64,000 bases of DNA. It comes from Desulfarculus sp. Its GTDB lineage: Bacteria > Desulfobacterota > Desulfarculia > Desulfarculales > Desulfarculaceae. The notes under the pieces are model-generated. The model did not search any database. It saw nothing but the letters and a program-made list of their open reading frames with translations, and was not told where the DNA came from. Positions 27,243 to 34,703 of this stretch are shown here, in pieces (within the stretch, counting starts at the first letter, position 1; every line of letters starts with the position of its first letter). Made by a program: the position numbers and the translations under genes. The DNA lies in NCBI GenBank assembly GCA_003605055.1, contig QZKP01000012.1, positions 103,641 through 167,640 of the forward strand, given 5' to 3'.

Positions 27243-28547
27243 CTATTTCATGAGCGAGGGCAGGAAGAGCGCTATCTCCGGGAAAACCACGCAGAGCAGC
27301 AGGCACAAGGCCTGCAGCCCCACAAAGGGGAGTATGGATTTATAGATATCGTCCAAGGTGACCTCGGGCGGCGCCACCGCCTTCATGATGAACAGGTTGA
27401 AGCCGAAGGGCGGGGTCACGTAGGCCATCTCCATGTTGATGGTGAACATGACCCCGAACCAGACGGGATCGAACCCCAAGGTTTTTACAAGCGGCACCAG
27501 GATGGGCGTGGTGAGCATGATTATGCCGGCGGGGTCCAGGAACATGCCCAGGAAGAAAAGGCAAACTTGGATGCCGAAGAATATCCACCATTTTGACACG
27601 CCGAAACCCAGCACGGCGTCCTGGAAGACCTTGGTGGCCCCGGCATAGGCCATCACGTGCGTGAAGGCCACCGCCCCGAAGATTATCCACATGACCATGG
27701 CGGTTATGCTCAGGGTGGAGAGCAGGGCCTCATTGAAGTTTTGCCAGGTCAGCCGGCGCCGCACCCAGGCGCAGACCAGGGCCCCCAGGGCCCCCACCGC
27801 CGCCGCCTCAGTGGGCGTGGCCACGCCGGTGTAGATCACGCCCAGGACCACGATGATCAGCAGCGAAGGCAGCAGGATGCCCTTCAGTGCCCGCAGCTTT
27901 TCCGCGAAGGAGAACCGCTCCTGCACCGGCGGGCCCAGGGAGGGGTTCTTGAGGCAGCGGAGCAGGCTGTAGGCCACGAAGATGGCGGCCAGCAAAATCC
28001 CCGGCAGCAGGCCGCCCATGAAGAGCTTGCCCACCGAGACCTCGGCCATGGTCCCGTAGATGACCATGATGACCGAGGGCGGGATCAGGATGCCCAGGGC
28101 TCCCCCCGCGGCCACGCAACCGGTGGCCAACTGCTTGCTGTATCCCCGGCTGAGCATGGAAGGCAGGGCGATCAGCCCCATGGTGACCGTGGCCACCGAG
28201 CTGATGCCGGCCATGGCCGCGAAGATGGCGCAGATCACCACCGTGCCGGCGGCCAGGCCACCCGGAACCCGGCCCATCCAGGTGTAGACCAGGTGGTACA
28301 GGTCGTCGGCCAGGTCCGAGCAGCGCAGGATGTTGGCCATGAATACAAACAGAGGCACGGCGATGAGGATGAAGTTGGTGCCCTCGTCAAAGGCGGTCTG
28401 GGCGATGCTGAAAAGCCCTTTGACGCCCCAGACGTACAGGACCCCCAGCACCGCAATGCCGCCCAGGGTGAAGGACACCGGTAGTCCCAGGGCCAGCGCC
28501 AGCAACAGCAGGGCGCTGATCAACACTAAGAAGGTGGTTGCGTCCAT
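27243..28547 (-). CDS. dctM: TRAP transporter large permease DctM
   Basis: Main transport subunit (434 aa) of a DctPQM TRAP importer, an ion-coupled permease for organic acids. It consists almost entirely of hydrophobic segments (about twelve) and has typical DctM signatures, including GGALGILIPPSVIMVIYG in the first half and FLDPAGIIMLTTP and VTPPFGFNLF in the second. It follows dctQ after 9 bp, and the dctP receptor gene heads the operon, so the transporter is complete. The thiolase-fold and ligase genes follow on the same strand, suggesting that the imported acid is activated and degraded by them. Confidence 0.95.
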   Translation of the reverse strand: MDATTFLVLISALLLLALALGLPVSFTLGGIAVLGVLYVWGVKGLFSIAQTAFDEGTNFILIAVPLFVFMANILRCSDLADDLYHLVYTWMGRVPGGLAAGTVVICAIFAAMAGISSVATVTMGLIALPSMLSRGYSKQLATGCVAAGGALGILIPPSVIMVIYGTMAEVSVGKLFMGGLLPGILLAAIFVAYSLLRCLKNPSLGPPVQERFSFAEKLRALKGILLPSLLIIVVLGVIYTGVATPTEAAAVGALGALVCAWVRRRLTWQNFNEALLSTLSITAMVMWIIFGAVAFTHVMAYAGATKVFQDAVLGFGVSKWWIFFGIQVCLFFLGMFLDPAGIIMLTTPILVPLVKTLGFDPVWFGVMFTINMEMAYVTPPFGFNLFIMKAVAPPEVTLDDIYKSILPFVGLQALCLLLCVVFPEIALFLPSLMK

Positions 28548-28556
28548 GGCTGGCCC

Positions 28557-29129
28557 CTACCGGCTGGCCGTTGAGCCGGGGAAGGTGTGCTCCGGCGCCG
28601 GGGGCGCGCCTTCCCCGCCGTGTCTGAGCAGGAGGATGTTTTGCAGCATGCGGGACAGAATTTGCATGAGCAGCAGCAGGGAGCCGATGGGTATCATCAC
28701 CAGCCCCGGGTACAGGGGCAACTCCAGGACGCTGTCGGAAAGCCGGTTGGTCAGGAAGGCCTCGATGGCCAACTGCCCGCCGCGCCAGATGAGCACCCCG
28801 CAGAACAGCATCCCCAGCCACCAGGTGCACAGCTCCAGCACCGCCTGCCGCCGGCGGGACAGGTGGCGGAACAGGAAGTCCACCCGGACATGCTGGTCCA
28901 TCACCAGGCAGTAGCCGCCGCCCAACAGGCTGAGGGCGCAGAGCAGGTACTGGTTGATCTCCAGGGACCAGTCGGTGGGCGACTCGATCACGTAGCGGCA
29001 AAAAACTTCGTAGCAGATGCTGGCCATCATGATGACCACGATGTAAGAGGTCACCTTGGCCACCCAGCGGTTGCTCGCCTCGCTGAAGCGGATAAACCCT
29101 CTCGCCAGGCCTTGGTCCGACCTTTTCAT
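28557..29129 (-). CDS. dctQ: TRAP transporter small permease DctQ
   Basis: Small membrane subunit (190 aa) of the TRAP importer, with four predicted membrane segments (about residues 22-45, 52-75, 92-115 and 133-158). The family-typical charged segment ADQ/QHVRVDFL is seen as MDQHVRVDFLF. It supports receptor docking on DctM. The gene is 55 bp from dctP, with a strong hairpin in the gap, and 9 bp from dctM. The C-terminal tail of about 25 residues is Pro/Gly-rich and outside the conserved domain. Confidence 0.92.
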   Translation of the reverse strand: MKRSDQGLARGFIRFSEASNRWVAKVTSYIVVIMMASICYEVFCRYVIESPTDWSLEINQYLLCALSLLGGGYCLVMDQHVRVDFLFRHLSRRRQAVLELCTWWLGMLFCGVLIWRGGQLAIEAFLTNRLSDSVLELPLYPGLVMIPIGSLLLLMQILSRMLQNILLLRHGGEGAPPAPEHTFPGSTASR

Positions 29130-29146
29130 GCCATCCCCTCGGCAAA

Positions 29147-29178
29147 GCTGAAGGCGGCCCCGGGGGGCCGCCTTCGGC
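29147..29178 (-). repeat. Hairpin between dctP and dctQ
   Basis: A 12-bp perfect stem (GAAGGCGGCCCC and GGGGCCGCCTTC, positions 29150-29175), extendable to 15 bp with one wobble, lies in the 55-bp gap between receptor and permease genes. No T-run follows. It is equivalent in position to the hairpins after the other three transport-receptor genes that precede permease genes here; a role in mRNA protection or differential expression is inferred. Confidence 0.7.
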
Positions 29179-29184
29179 GGGTCA

Positions 29185-30207
29185 TCACAGCGCGCCCTTG
29201 GCCTTCAGGTAATTGGCGATCAGGTCCACCATCTTCTTGCTAAGGGGCGAGCTCTTGGCCACCTTGGCCCACAGGGGCTGGCACAGTTGGCGCAGCTTCT
29301 TGACGTCGGCGTCGGGCAGGGTGGTAATCATGCGGCCCTTGGCCTTGGCCGCATCCATGCCTTCCTGGTCCCAGCTCCGGCTGGCCTGGGCCGACTGCTG
29401 GAAGACCTCCAGGGCGGCCTTTTCGATCAACTTCTGCAGATCGGGCGGCAGGGACTTCCAGAAGCCCTGGTTCAGGTAGATGCCGGTTATAGACGGCGTG
29501 TGCACACCGGGCAGCACCACGCATTTCACCACCTCGTTCAACTTGAGGGTGGACAGGGTGTAATAGGGGTAGGTGATCCCGTCCACGGTGCCCCTCTGCA
29601 TGCTGATGTACAGGTCAGAGGCCGGCAGTGTCACCGCCGCGGCGCCCATGGTCTTGACCACCAGGCCGTCCACGCCGGTGGCGCGCAGCTTCTTGCCCTT
29701 GAAATCGGCCAGGGTCTTGACCGGGAAGGAGGTCATGAAGCCCATGTCCGCGGTGATGATGGGGGTCAGATAAAAAACCTTGTGCTTGGCGCTGGCCTGG
29801 CGCAGAAGCTCCAGGTAGCCGCCCTTGGTGTAAATATCGTAAGCCTCCTGGGAGGTACGCCAACTGAAGGGCAGCCACTCAGTCTTGCCCTCGGGCATGA
29901 TGCCGCCATAGTAGATCAGACAGCTGTACAGGCCTTCCATCATGCCCTTGCCCACCGCGTCGAACCCCTCCTTGAGGGGCACTAGCTGGCCCGGCCAAAA
30001 GAGTTGAATCTTCACCTGGCCCTTGGTGTACTCCTGGGCCTTGGCGGCGAACTTCTTGAGCATCTGGGGGCCGTGGCCGACCTCCGCATAGACGCTCTGT
30101 ATCCTCAAGACGTACTCTTTGGCCACAGCCGGCCCGGCGCCGATCACCAGGCAAATGGCGGCGGTGATGGCCAGCAGCCCCAGTTTCAAGCCAAGTTTTT
30201 TCCTCAT
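29185..30207 (-). CDS. dctP: TRAP transporter substrate-binding protein DctP
   Basis: Periplasmic receptor (340 aa) of the DctPQM importer. A Sec signal peptide fills residues 1-29 (MRKK start, long hydrophobic core, GPAVA cleavage site). The mature part has DctP features: LRIQSVYAEVGHG, the VDGITYP(Y) segment and a central region (about 150-230) with the ligand-binding KLRATGVDG stretch. ATG 30207 is chosen because GGGAGGGAG lies directly upstream and the signal peptide begins there; the longer frame adds 14 unlikely residues. It heads an eleven-gene minus-strand run ending at 18415. A symmetric operator-like repeat lies about 70 bp upstream. The ligand is unknown; many DctP proteins bind carboxylates. 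Confidence 0.94.
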   Translation of the reverse strand: MRKKLGLKLGLLAITAAICLVIGAGPAVAKEYVLRIQSVYAEVGHGPQMLKKFAAKAQEYTKGQVKIQLFWPGQLVPLKEGFDAVGKGMMEGLYSCLIYYGGIMPEGKTEWLPFSWRTSQEAYDIYTKGGYLELLRQASAKHKVFYLTPIITADMGFMTSFPVKTLADFKGKKLRATGVDGLVVKTMGAAAVTLPASDLYISMQRGTVDGITYPYYTLSTLKLNEVVKCVVLPGVHTPSITGIYLNQGFWKSLPPDLQKLIEKAALEVFQQSAQASRSWDQEGMDAAKAKGRMITTLPDADVKKLRQLCQPLWAKVAKSSPLSKKMVDLIANYLKAKGAL

Positions 30208-30269
30208 TGCTCCCTCCCTTTGGCAGCGGTTGACTCTGGCTATTCCCAACAGCGGTGAGCCTGGTTGGT

Positions 30270-30292
30270 TGCCTAAGTTCGCGGCTTAGGCA
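30270..30292. promoter_or_regulatory. Operator-like inverted repeat upstream of dctP
   Basis: TGCCTAAG and CTTAGGCA, perfect 8-bp arms separated by 7 bp, centred about 74 bp upstream of the dctP start codon. Size and position fit a repressor site overlapping the promoter of the minus-strand operon, or a leader hairpin in its mRNA. The GntR protein encoded at 17389 is one candidate ligand, but nothing in the sequence proves which regulator binds. Confidence 0.45.
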
Positions 30293-30430
30293 CCTCTGGC
30301 TTTAATCCGAGTCACGGGGTTTGTGAACAAGGCCAGACCTCTTTCCCCTGGCTCAGCGCCGTCCACCGGCGCGAAGCAGGGGGAGATACTTGACCAGCGG
30401 GGCCATGCCCCCGGACGGGCACGGCTCCCT

Positions 30431-30456
30431 GCCTCCTTTGGGCGGAGGCGTTTTTT
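30431..30456 (+). terminator. Orphan terminator-like hairpin
   Basis: GCCTCC, 8-nt loop region and GGAGGC followed by GTTTTTT form a plausible plus-strand intrinsic terminator. No plus-strand gene lies within 3 kb upstream on that strand, so it either ends an unannotated small RNA starting within 30208-30430 or stops antisense transcription leaking out of the dct promoter region. Confidence 0.4.
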
Positions 30457-31026
30457 GCAAGGAAGGAAGTCATGCGTCGGCCACTTCCTGCAACCGGCCC
30501 ACCGCGCCTGTTTGGCGCGGCGGGGGATACGCCCGAGATTTGCGCTGCCCCATGTGGATCCTGCAGGATGGTCATTCCGCGGAGCGCCCTGGTTGCCCAC
30601 TAACCACAATATGCACTATAATTTCAAAGTGTTGCCGGGACCGCCTTAACTGCATATATATTTTTAATCATATTTTTCATCATCTTTTTAGTTGCTGTCA
30701 AGCAAAAAATAACGCCATGCGGTCAAGCGCCGGCCTGGGAGGCGCCGGGAGTCTTGCCGGCTCCGCGGGGACGCCTTGTTTGGGCTTGCCCGTTTGTGCT
30801 ACAAGGAAAATGAGATTCGGCGGTGGCATAAACATCTGGGGAGAGCAGCAGGCAAACCGCTCTCCGCCGCCAGCCCCTCACGGCGGGAATCTGCACATCA
30901 CACGCGCTTCGTCTTTGTTTCAATCCCGCAATACGTGAGGAGTTTAGCGTGCATTTCGGGCGCGCGGACCAGGCCCGCGGCCGCGGCACCGCCCGCAGGC
31001 AGCCAAACCCTTACAGGAGAGGTGGT

Positions 31027-31308
31027 ATGCGAAGCAAGATGAAGGTGTTGTTGGCGGCGCTGGCCGCCAAGCCCATCATCCTGGGCTGCCCGCTGTCCAC
31101 CGCTTTCCTGTACGGCTGGGACGCGGAGCGAGGCATCAAACTGGCCGGGGAGGAGATAAACGCCGCCGGCGGGGTCCAGGTGGGCGGAGTCAAGCGCCCC
31201 TTCCGGGTGGAGGTGATAGACACCCGCGACCTGGAGGCCGGCCTGACGGGCGCCCGCGGGGGCTGGATGGTTCGCCAGGACCCGCAGCCAGGAGTATCCC
31301 ATGGTTGA
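31027..31308 (+). pseudogene. Truncated duplicate of a Liv-type receptor gene
   Basis: This 93-codon frame starts with a good AGGAGAGG and an ATG. From PIILGCPL to IDTRDLEAG it is nearly identical to residues about 28-77 of the module I receptor (34687-35958); over about 187 nt only some eleven differences were counted by eye. The signal peptide core is missing about 15 residues compared with the full copy, and after DLEAG the match ends in unrelated sequence and a stop, leaving less than a quarter of the receptor. It is therefore a remnant of a partial duplication, not a working receptor. It lies just upstream of the module I histidine kinase gene, matching the place where module II has none. 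Confidence 0.8.
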
Positions 31309-31344
31309 CACAGCAAACCCGGCCTGCGGCGGGGGTGGCTGACC

Positions 31345-32940
31345 TTGGCTGAGTTAGACGCTTCCCTGTCGCCCTGCGCCCCAGCCCTGTTCCCCTGGCC
31401 GGCGGCCCACCCCTTCACGTCCTATGGCCGCTTCCTGGCCTGGCTGAGCGATAACCAGGACGACATCATCGACGAGTGGGTGGTGCACCTGGGCCAGCTC
31501 TCGCCGGCCTATCGCCGCCGGCCCACCAGCGAGCTATACACCACGGTCACCGACGCCTTCCGGGCCAACCTCCAGGCCCTAGAAAATGGCGATCTGGCCC
31601 GCATAGAGCAGTTCATCGACTTCATCACCAAAAAACGCCTGCAGGCCGGCTTCCCCCTGTCGGATGTGCAAAAGGCCTTTGAGCTGTTCAGGGAGATCGT
31701 GGTGGCCCGGCTGTGCGAGCCCTCCCTGGCCGAGCTGCTGGCCGAGAGCGTGCCCCAGATCAACGCCTGCCTGGCCTACACCATCCACCGCTTTTCCGAT
31801 TATTTCCAGAAGATGCACGAGAGCTTCCTGCGCCGCCACGCGGCCAACCTGGAGCGCAAGGTACGCACCCGCACCGCCGAGCTGGCCGAGAGCGAGAAGC
31901 GCTACAAGACCCTGGTCAACGAGATCAACGACGGCTATTTCGTGGTGCAGGGCGGGCGCATCGTCTTCGCCAACCGGGCCTTCTGCACCATGCACGGGGC
32001 CGGCGAGGAGGAGGTGGCCGGGCGCTCCTTCTCCCAGTTCGTGGCCCCCGACTGCCGCAGCCGGGTCATGGAAGCCTTGTGGGAGGCCCCGGGCAAGCGG
32101 GCCCCCGAGGGCCAGTTGGAATACTCCCGGACCGGCCGCCCCCCCGAGGAGGCGGTCACCGAGATCCGATACAAGGTGGTGGACCTGGGGCAGGGGCCGG
32201 TGACCATCGGCATCTGCCGCGACATCAGCCAGCGGGTGGCCATGGAGGCCACCATCCGGGAGCACGAGCGCATGGCCTATGTGGGCCACGTGGCCGCCTC
32301 CCTGTCCCACGAGATCAGGAATCCCCTGTCCACCTGCACACTGAACATGATGATCCTCAGCGAGAAGCTCAACCTGGACGGCTTCGACCTGCGCCGCCTG
32401 GAGATCACGGTGCGCGAGCTCACCCGCCTGGAGGAGATTCTCAAGCAGCTGCTGGACCTGGCCCGCCCCCTGACCCTGGAGACCGAGGCGGTGGAGCTGA
32501 GGGCGGTGGCCGAGGACTGCGTGGACCTGCTGGCCGGCAAGACCTCGGAGAAGCGGGTCCGCCTGGTCCAGCGCCACGCGGTGGAAATGGCCCCGGTGCG
32601 GGCCGACGCGGCCAAGATGGAGCAGGCCCTTATAAACCTGCTGCTCAACGCCATTGAGTCGGTGGACGCCGGGGGGCGCATCACCGTCTGGACCCGCGAA
32701 ATCCGCGATCCGCAAGGCGACAGGTGGGCCGAGCTGGGGGTGCACGACAACGGCCCGGGCATCGCCCCGGAGCTCAAGGCGGGGCTCTTCGCACCCTTTG
32801 CCACCAACAAGGCCCAGGGCACCGGCCTGGGCCTGAGCAACGTCAAACGCATCATGGAGGCCCACCAGGGACGGGTGCTGGTCAAGAGCCGGCCGGGCCT
32901 GGGGGCCACCTTCGCCCTGAGGCTGCCATGCCGCCGCTGA
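31345..32940 (+). CDS. Cytosolic PAS sensor histidine kinase with RsbRD-type N-domain (module I)
   Basis: Sensor kinase (531 aa) without membrane segments. Residues about 25-155 resemble the N-terminal domain of RsbR-type stressosome proteins (DIIDEWVVHLGQ, then FPLSDVQKAFELFRE). A short coiled coil (150-190) leads to a PAS domain (about 190-300), followed by HisKA with the phospho-acceptor His-322 in SLSHEIRNPLS and a HATPase domain with N-box NLLLNAIESVD and GTGLGLSNV. The start is a TTG (31345) with GGGGGTGG upstream; no ATG is available near. The gene overlaps the response regulator gene by 13 bp, so they form one two-component system. It presumably senses an intracellular cue, unlike the module II kinase. 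Confidence 0.9.
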   Translation: MAELDASLSPCAPALFPWPAAHPFTSYGRFLAWLSDNQDDIIDEWVVHLGQLSPAYRRRPTSELYTTVTDAFRANLQALENGDLARIEQFIDFITKKRLQAGFPLSDVQKAFELFREIVVARLCEPSLAELLAESVPQINACLAYTIHRFSDYFQKMHESFLRRHAANLERKVRTRTAELAESEKRYKTLVNEINDGYFVVQGGRIVFANRAFCTMHGAGEEEVAGRSFSQFVAPDCRSRVMEALWEAPGKRAPEGQLEYSRTGRPPEEAVTEIRYKVVDLGQGPVTIGICRDISQRVAMEATIREHERMAYVGHVAASLSHEIRNPLSTCTLNMMILSEKLNLDGFDLRRLEITVRELTRLEEILKQLLDLARPLTLETEAVELRAVAEDCVDLLAGKTSEKRVRLVQRHAVEMAPVRADAAKMEQALINLLLNAIESVDAGGRITVWTREIRDPQGDRWAELGVHDNGPGIAPELKAGLFAPFATNKAQGTGLGLSNVKRIMEAHQGRVLVKSRPGLGATFALRLPCRR

Positions 32941-34286
32941 CCGATATCCTGCTCATCGAGGACGACGACTCCCTGCGCGAATCCCTGGAGATGTTTCTGC
33001 AGGAGCGGGGCCTGGCCGTGGCCAGCGCGCCCACCGGGCAAAAGGGCCTGTCCCTGTGGCGGGATCTCAGTCCCCAGGTGATCATCCTGGACGTGAACCT
33101 GCCCGACATCTCGGGTCTGGAGATGCTGCCCCGCATCACCCGCCAGGACCCCGAGGTCAAGGTCATCGTGGTCACCGCCTACCACGACATGGAGACCACC
33201 ATCGAGGCCATGCGCCTGGGGGCCTACGACTACATCCGCAAGCCCTTGAAGGCCGGCGAGCTGGGCCGGGCGGTGGACAAGGCCCTGCACATCGCCGCGG
33301 CCACCCGCCAGAGCCGCCCGGTGGTGGAGCAGGACCACCAGCCCGACCCGCGCAACCGCATCATCGGCGACACCCCCCAGATGCACGCCATCTTCAAGAC
33401 CATCGGCCTCTTATCGCGCAACCAGGCCTCGGTGCTGATCATGGGCGAGACCGGCTGCGGCAAGGAGCTCATCGCCCGGGTGATCCACGACTCCTCGCCC
33501 AACCGGGACCAGCCCTTTGTCACCGTGGACTGCACCACCTTGGTGGAGAACCTGCTGGAGTCGGAGCTCTTCGGTCACGAGCGGGGGGCCTTCACCGGGG
33601 CGGTGGAGCGCAAGACCGGCCGCCTGGAGTTGGCCGGGCAGGGCACCATCTTCTTCGACGAGATCGGGGACCTGCCCCTATCCCTACAGGCCAAGCTGCT
33701 CAGGTTCCTGGAGTACCGCGAGTTCACCCCGGTGGGGGGCACCACCTCCCGCCGCTCCCAGGCCCGCATCATCGCGGCCACCAACCAAGACCTGGAGGCC
33801 ATGGCCCAGGCCAAGCGCTTCCGCTCGGACCTGCTGTTTCGCATCAAGGTGGTGGACATCGCAGTGCCCCCCCTGCGCCACCGCCTGGCCGACCTGCCCG
33901 ACCTGGTGCAGTTCTTTTTATTCTCCATCAACCAGGATTTGAACCTGAACGTCACCCGGGTGGAGGAGGCCGCCATGGAGCGCTTGCGGTGCCATCTCTG
34001 GCCGGGCAACGTGCGCGAGTTGCGCAACGTGCTGACCAAGGCGGCCCTGGAGTCCCGGGGCGCGGTCTTGCTGGCCGAAGCGGTGGAGGCGGCCCTGGAG
34101 GACCCCGCCGGGCCGGCCCCGCCCGGCGCAGGCATGCGGACCCTGGACGAGATGGAAAAGGAGCACATGCTCACCGCCCTGAACCAGACCGACTGGAACA
34201 TCTCGGCCGCGGCCCGGGCCCTGGGGGTGTCGCGGCCCACCCTGCGCAAGCGCATGGCCCGCTACAGCTTCAAACGCCCGGTGTGA
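32928..34286 (+). CDS. NtrC-family sigma-54-dependent response regulator (module I)
   Basis: Response regulator (452 aa) with three domains: receiver (1-125, phospho-acceptor Asp-55 in IILDVNLPD), AAA+ sigma-54 activator (about 145-375) and Fis-type helix-turn-helix (about 405-450, NISAAARALGVSRPTLRKR). Walker A is GETGCGKE at about 173, the sigma-54 contact loop GAFTGA at about 220, and Walker B FFDEIGD. It therefore activates sigma-54 promoters; a perfect one lies 140 bp after its stop, in front of the importer genes. ATG 32928 overlaps the kinase stop; the longer upstream frame runs through the kinase. Direct repeats CTGGAAAGAAG/CTGGAAAAGAG at 34291-34324 are possible binding sites. Confidence 0.95.
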   Translation: MPPLTDILLIEDDDSLRESLEMFLQERGLAVASAPTGQKGLSLWRDLSPQVIILDVNLPDISGLEMLPRITRQDPEVKVIVVTAYHDMETTIEAMRLGAYDYIRKPLKAGELGRAVDKALHIAAATRQSRPVVEQDHQPDPRNRIIGDTPQMHAIFKTIGLLSRNQASVLIMGETGCGKELIARVIHDSSPNRDQPFVTVDCTTLVENLLESELFGHERGAFTGAVERKTGRLELAGQGTIFFDEIGDLPLSLQAKLLRFLEYREFTPVGGTTSRRSQARIIAATNQDLEAMAQAKRFRSDLLFRIKVVDIAVPPLRHRLADLPDLVQFFLFSINQDLNLNVTRVEEAAMERLRCHLWPGNVRELRNVLTKAALESRGAVLLAEAVEAALEDPAGPAPPGAGMRTLDEMEKEHMLTALNQTDWNISAAARALGVSRPTLRKRMARYSFKRPV

Positions 34287-34290
34287 CCAT

Positions 34291-34324
34291 CTGGAAAGAA
34301 GCTTGGCACATGGCTGGAAAAGAG
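34291..34324 (+). promoter_or_regulatory. Direct repeat, candidate enhancer of module I
   Basis: CTGGAAAGAAG (34291-34301) recurs as CTGGAAAAGAG (34314-34324), 23 bp or about two helical turns apart, on the same face of the DNA. The pair lies about 105-135 bp upstream of the sigma-54 promoter at 34428, the usual distance for an NtrC-type activator site. Two imperfect copies are weak evidence on their own. Confidence 0.3.
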
Positions 34325-34403
34325 TTTTATGCCTGCCCGGACCCTTTAACCGCCCTCGGAGCAAGCTGTGCGGGTTTTTAGTTATGACTTTGGTGTGTTA
34401 GGT

Positions 34404-34423
34404 CTGCCGACCTTCCCCGGCAG
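34404..34423. repeat. Inverted repeat just upstream of the sigma-54 promoter
   Basis: CTGCCG and CGGCAG, perfect 6-bp arms with an 8-nt spacer, end 4 bp before the -24 element of the sigma-54 promoter. It could be a binding site for a second regulator, or for the small Fis-like protein encoded just downstream. Confidence 0.35.
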
Positions 34424-34427
34424 GCCA

Positions 34428-34443
34428 TGGCACGGCGCTTGCA
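34428..34443 (+). promoter_or_regulatory. Sigma-54 (-24/-12) promoter of module I importer operon
   Basis: TGGCACGGCGCTTGCA matches the sigma-54 consensus TGGCAC-N5-TTGCA at every defined base, with GG and GC exactly 10 bp apart. Transcription would start near 34454, upstream of the small Fis-like gene (34485) and the receptor-LivHMGF-ligase genes. The adjacent NtrC-type activator carries the GAFTGA loop needed to fire such a promoter. Confidence 0.85.
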
Positions 34444-34484
34444 AAAGCGCGGTTGTCACCTTTGAGGAGAGCCTGCGAGCGGCC

Positions 34485-34703
34485 ATGGATCGCGTCGGCA
34501 CTTTGCACCAAGTGCGCAGGGAATACATCCGAAAGGTGTTGGCTCATACTAAGGGCGATTTGGAGCAGGCGAGCCGCATCCTGGGCATAACCCCGGCGAC
34601 TCTGCGCGGACTGCTGCGCGAACAACCTGCCTCGCTGGGGGCGGAAAAAGACCAGCCTAAGTCTAAACTCAAACAGGGGTATGAGCATGACGAGAAAAAT
34701 TAG
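34485..34703 (+). CDS. Small Fis-type helix-turn-helix protein
   Basis: A 72-aa protein consisting of little more than a Fis/NtrC-C-terminal-like helix-turn-helix (REYIRKVLAHTKGDLEQASR, then LGITPATLRGLL) and a Lys-rich tail. A longer upstream frame exists, but the sigma-54 promoter at 34428-34443 lies inside it, so the start must be downstream; ATG 34485 is the first good candidate, with GAGGAG rather far (15 nt) upstream. Its end overlaps the start of the receptor gene, implying coupled translation. It may bind DNA as a dimer to tune the operon or its own promoter. It has no counterpart in module II. Whether it is translated is not certain. Confidence 0.6.
   Translation: MDRVGTLHQVRREYIRKVLAHTKGDLEQASRILGITPATLRGLLREQPASLGAEKDQPKSKLKQGYEHDEKN

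Larger units (their letters stand above)
30208..31026. other. 819-bp divergent intergenic region between dctP and module I
   Basis: No convincing gene is seen; the short ORFs here lack ribosome-binding sites and family features. Contents: an 8-bp inverted repeat near dctP (30270-30292), a GGGGC-CAT-GCCCC hairpin (30399-30411), a terminator-like stem with T-run on the plus strand (30431-30456), a very AT-rich block (30640-30720) with a TTGCT-GTCA-AGCAA repeat (30692-30705), and a GGAGAGC/GCTCTCC stem (about 30840-30867). It should contain the promoters of dctP (minus) and of the truncated receptor/kinase genes (plus), but no exact promoter match was found. Confidence 0.4.

Noticed and set aside
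30286..30609. Short ORFs in the dctP/module I intergenic region
   Set aside because: They overlap hairpins, lack ribosome-binding sites and have no recognisable features; several overlap one another in different frames.
30851..30858. GGCAAACC, reminiscent of the conserved start of cyclic-di-GMP-I riboswitches
   Set aside because: The required downstream GACGCAAAGCC element and the tetraloop/receptor arrangement are missing; the same octamer also occurs at 60751 without them.
34304..34319. TGGCACATGGCTGGAA as another sigma-54 promoter
   Set aside because: The -24 box is good but no GC occurs at the required 10-bp spacing and no TTGC -12 box follows; the element at 34428 is complete.
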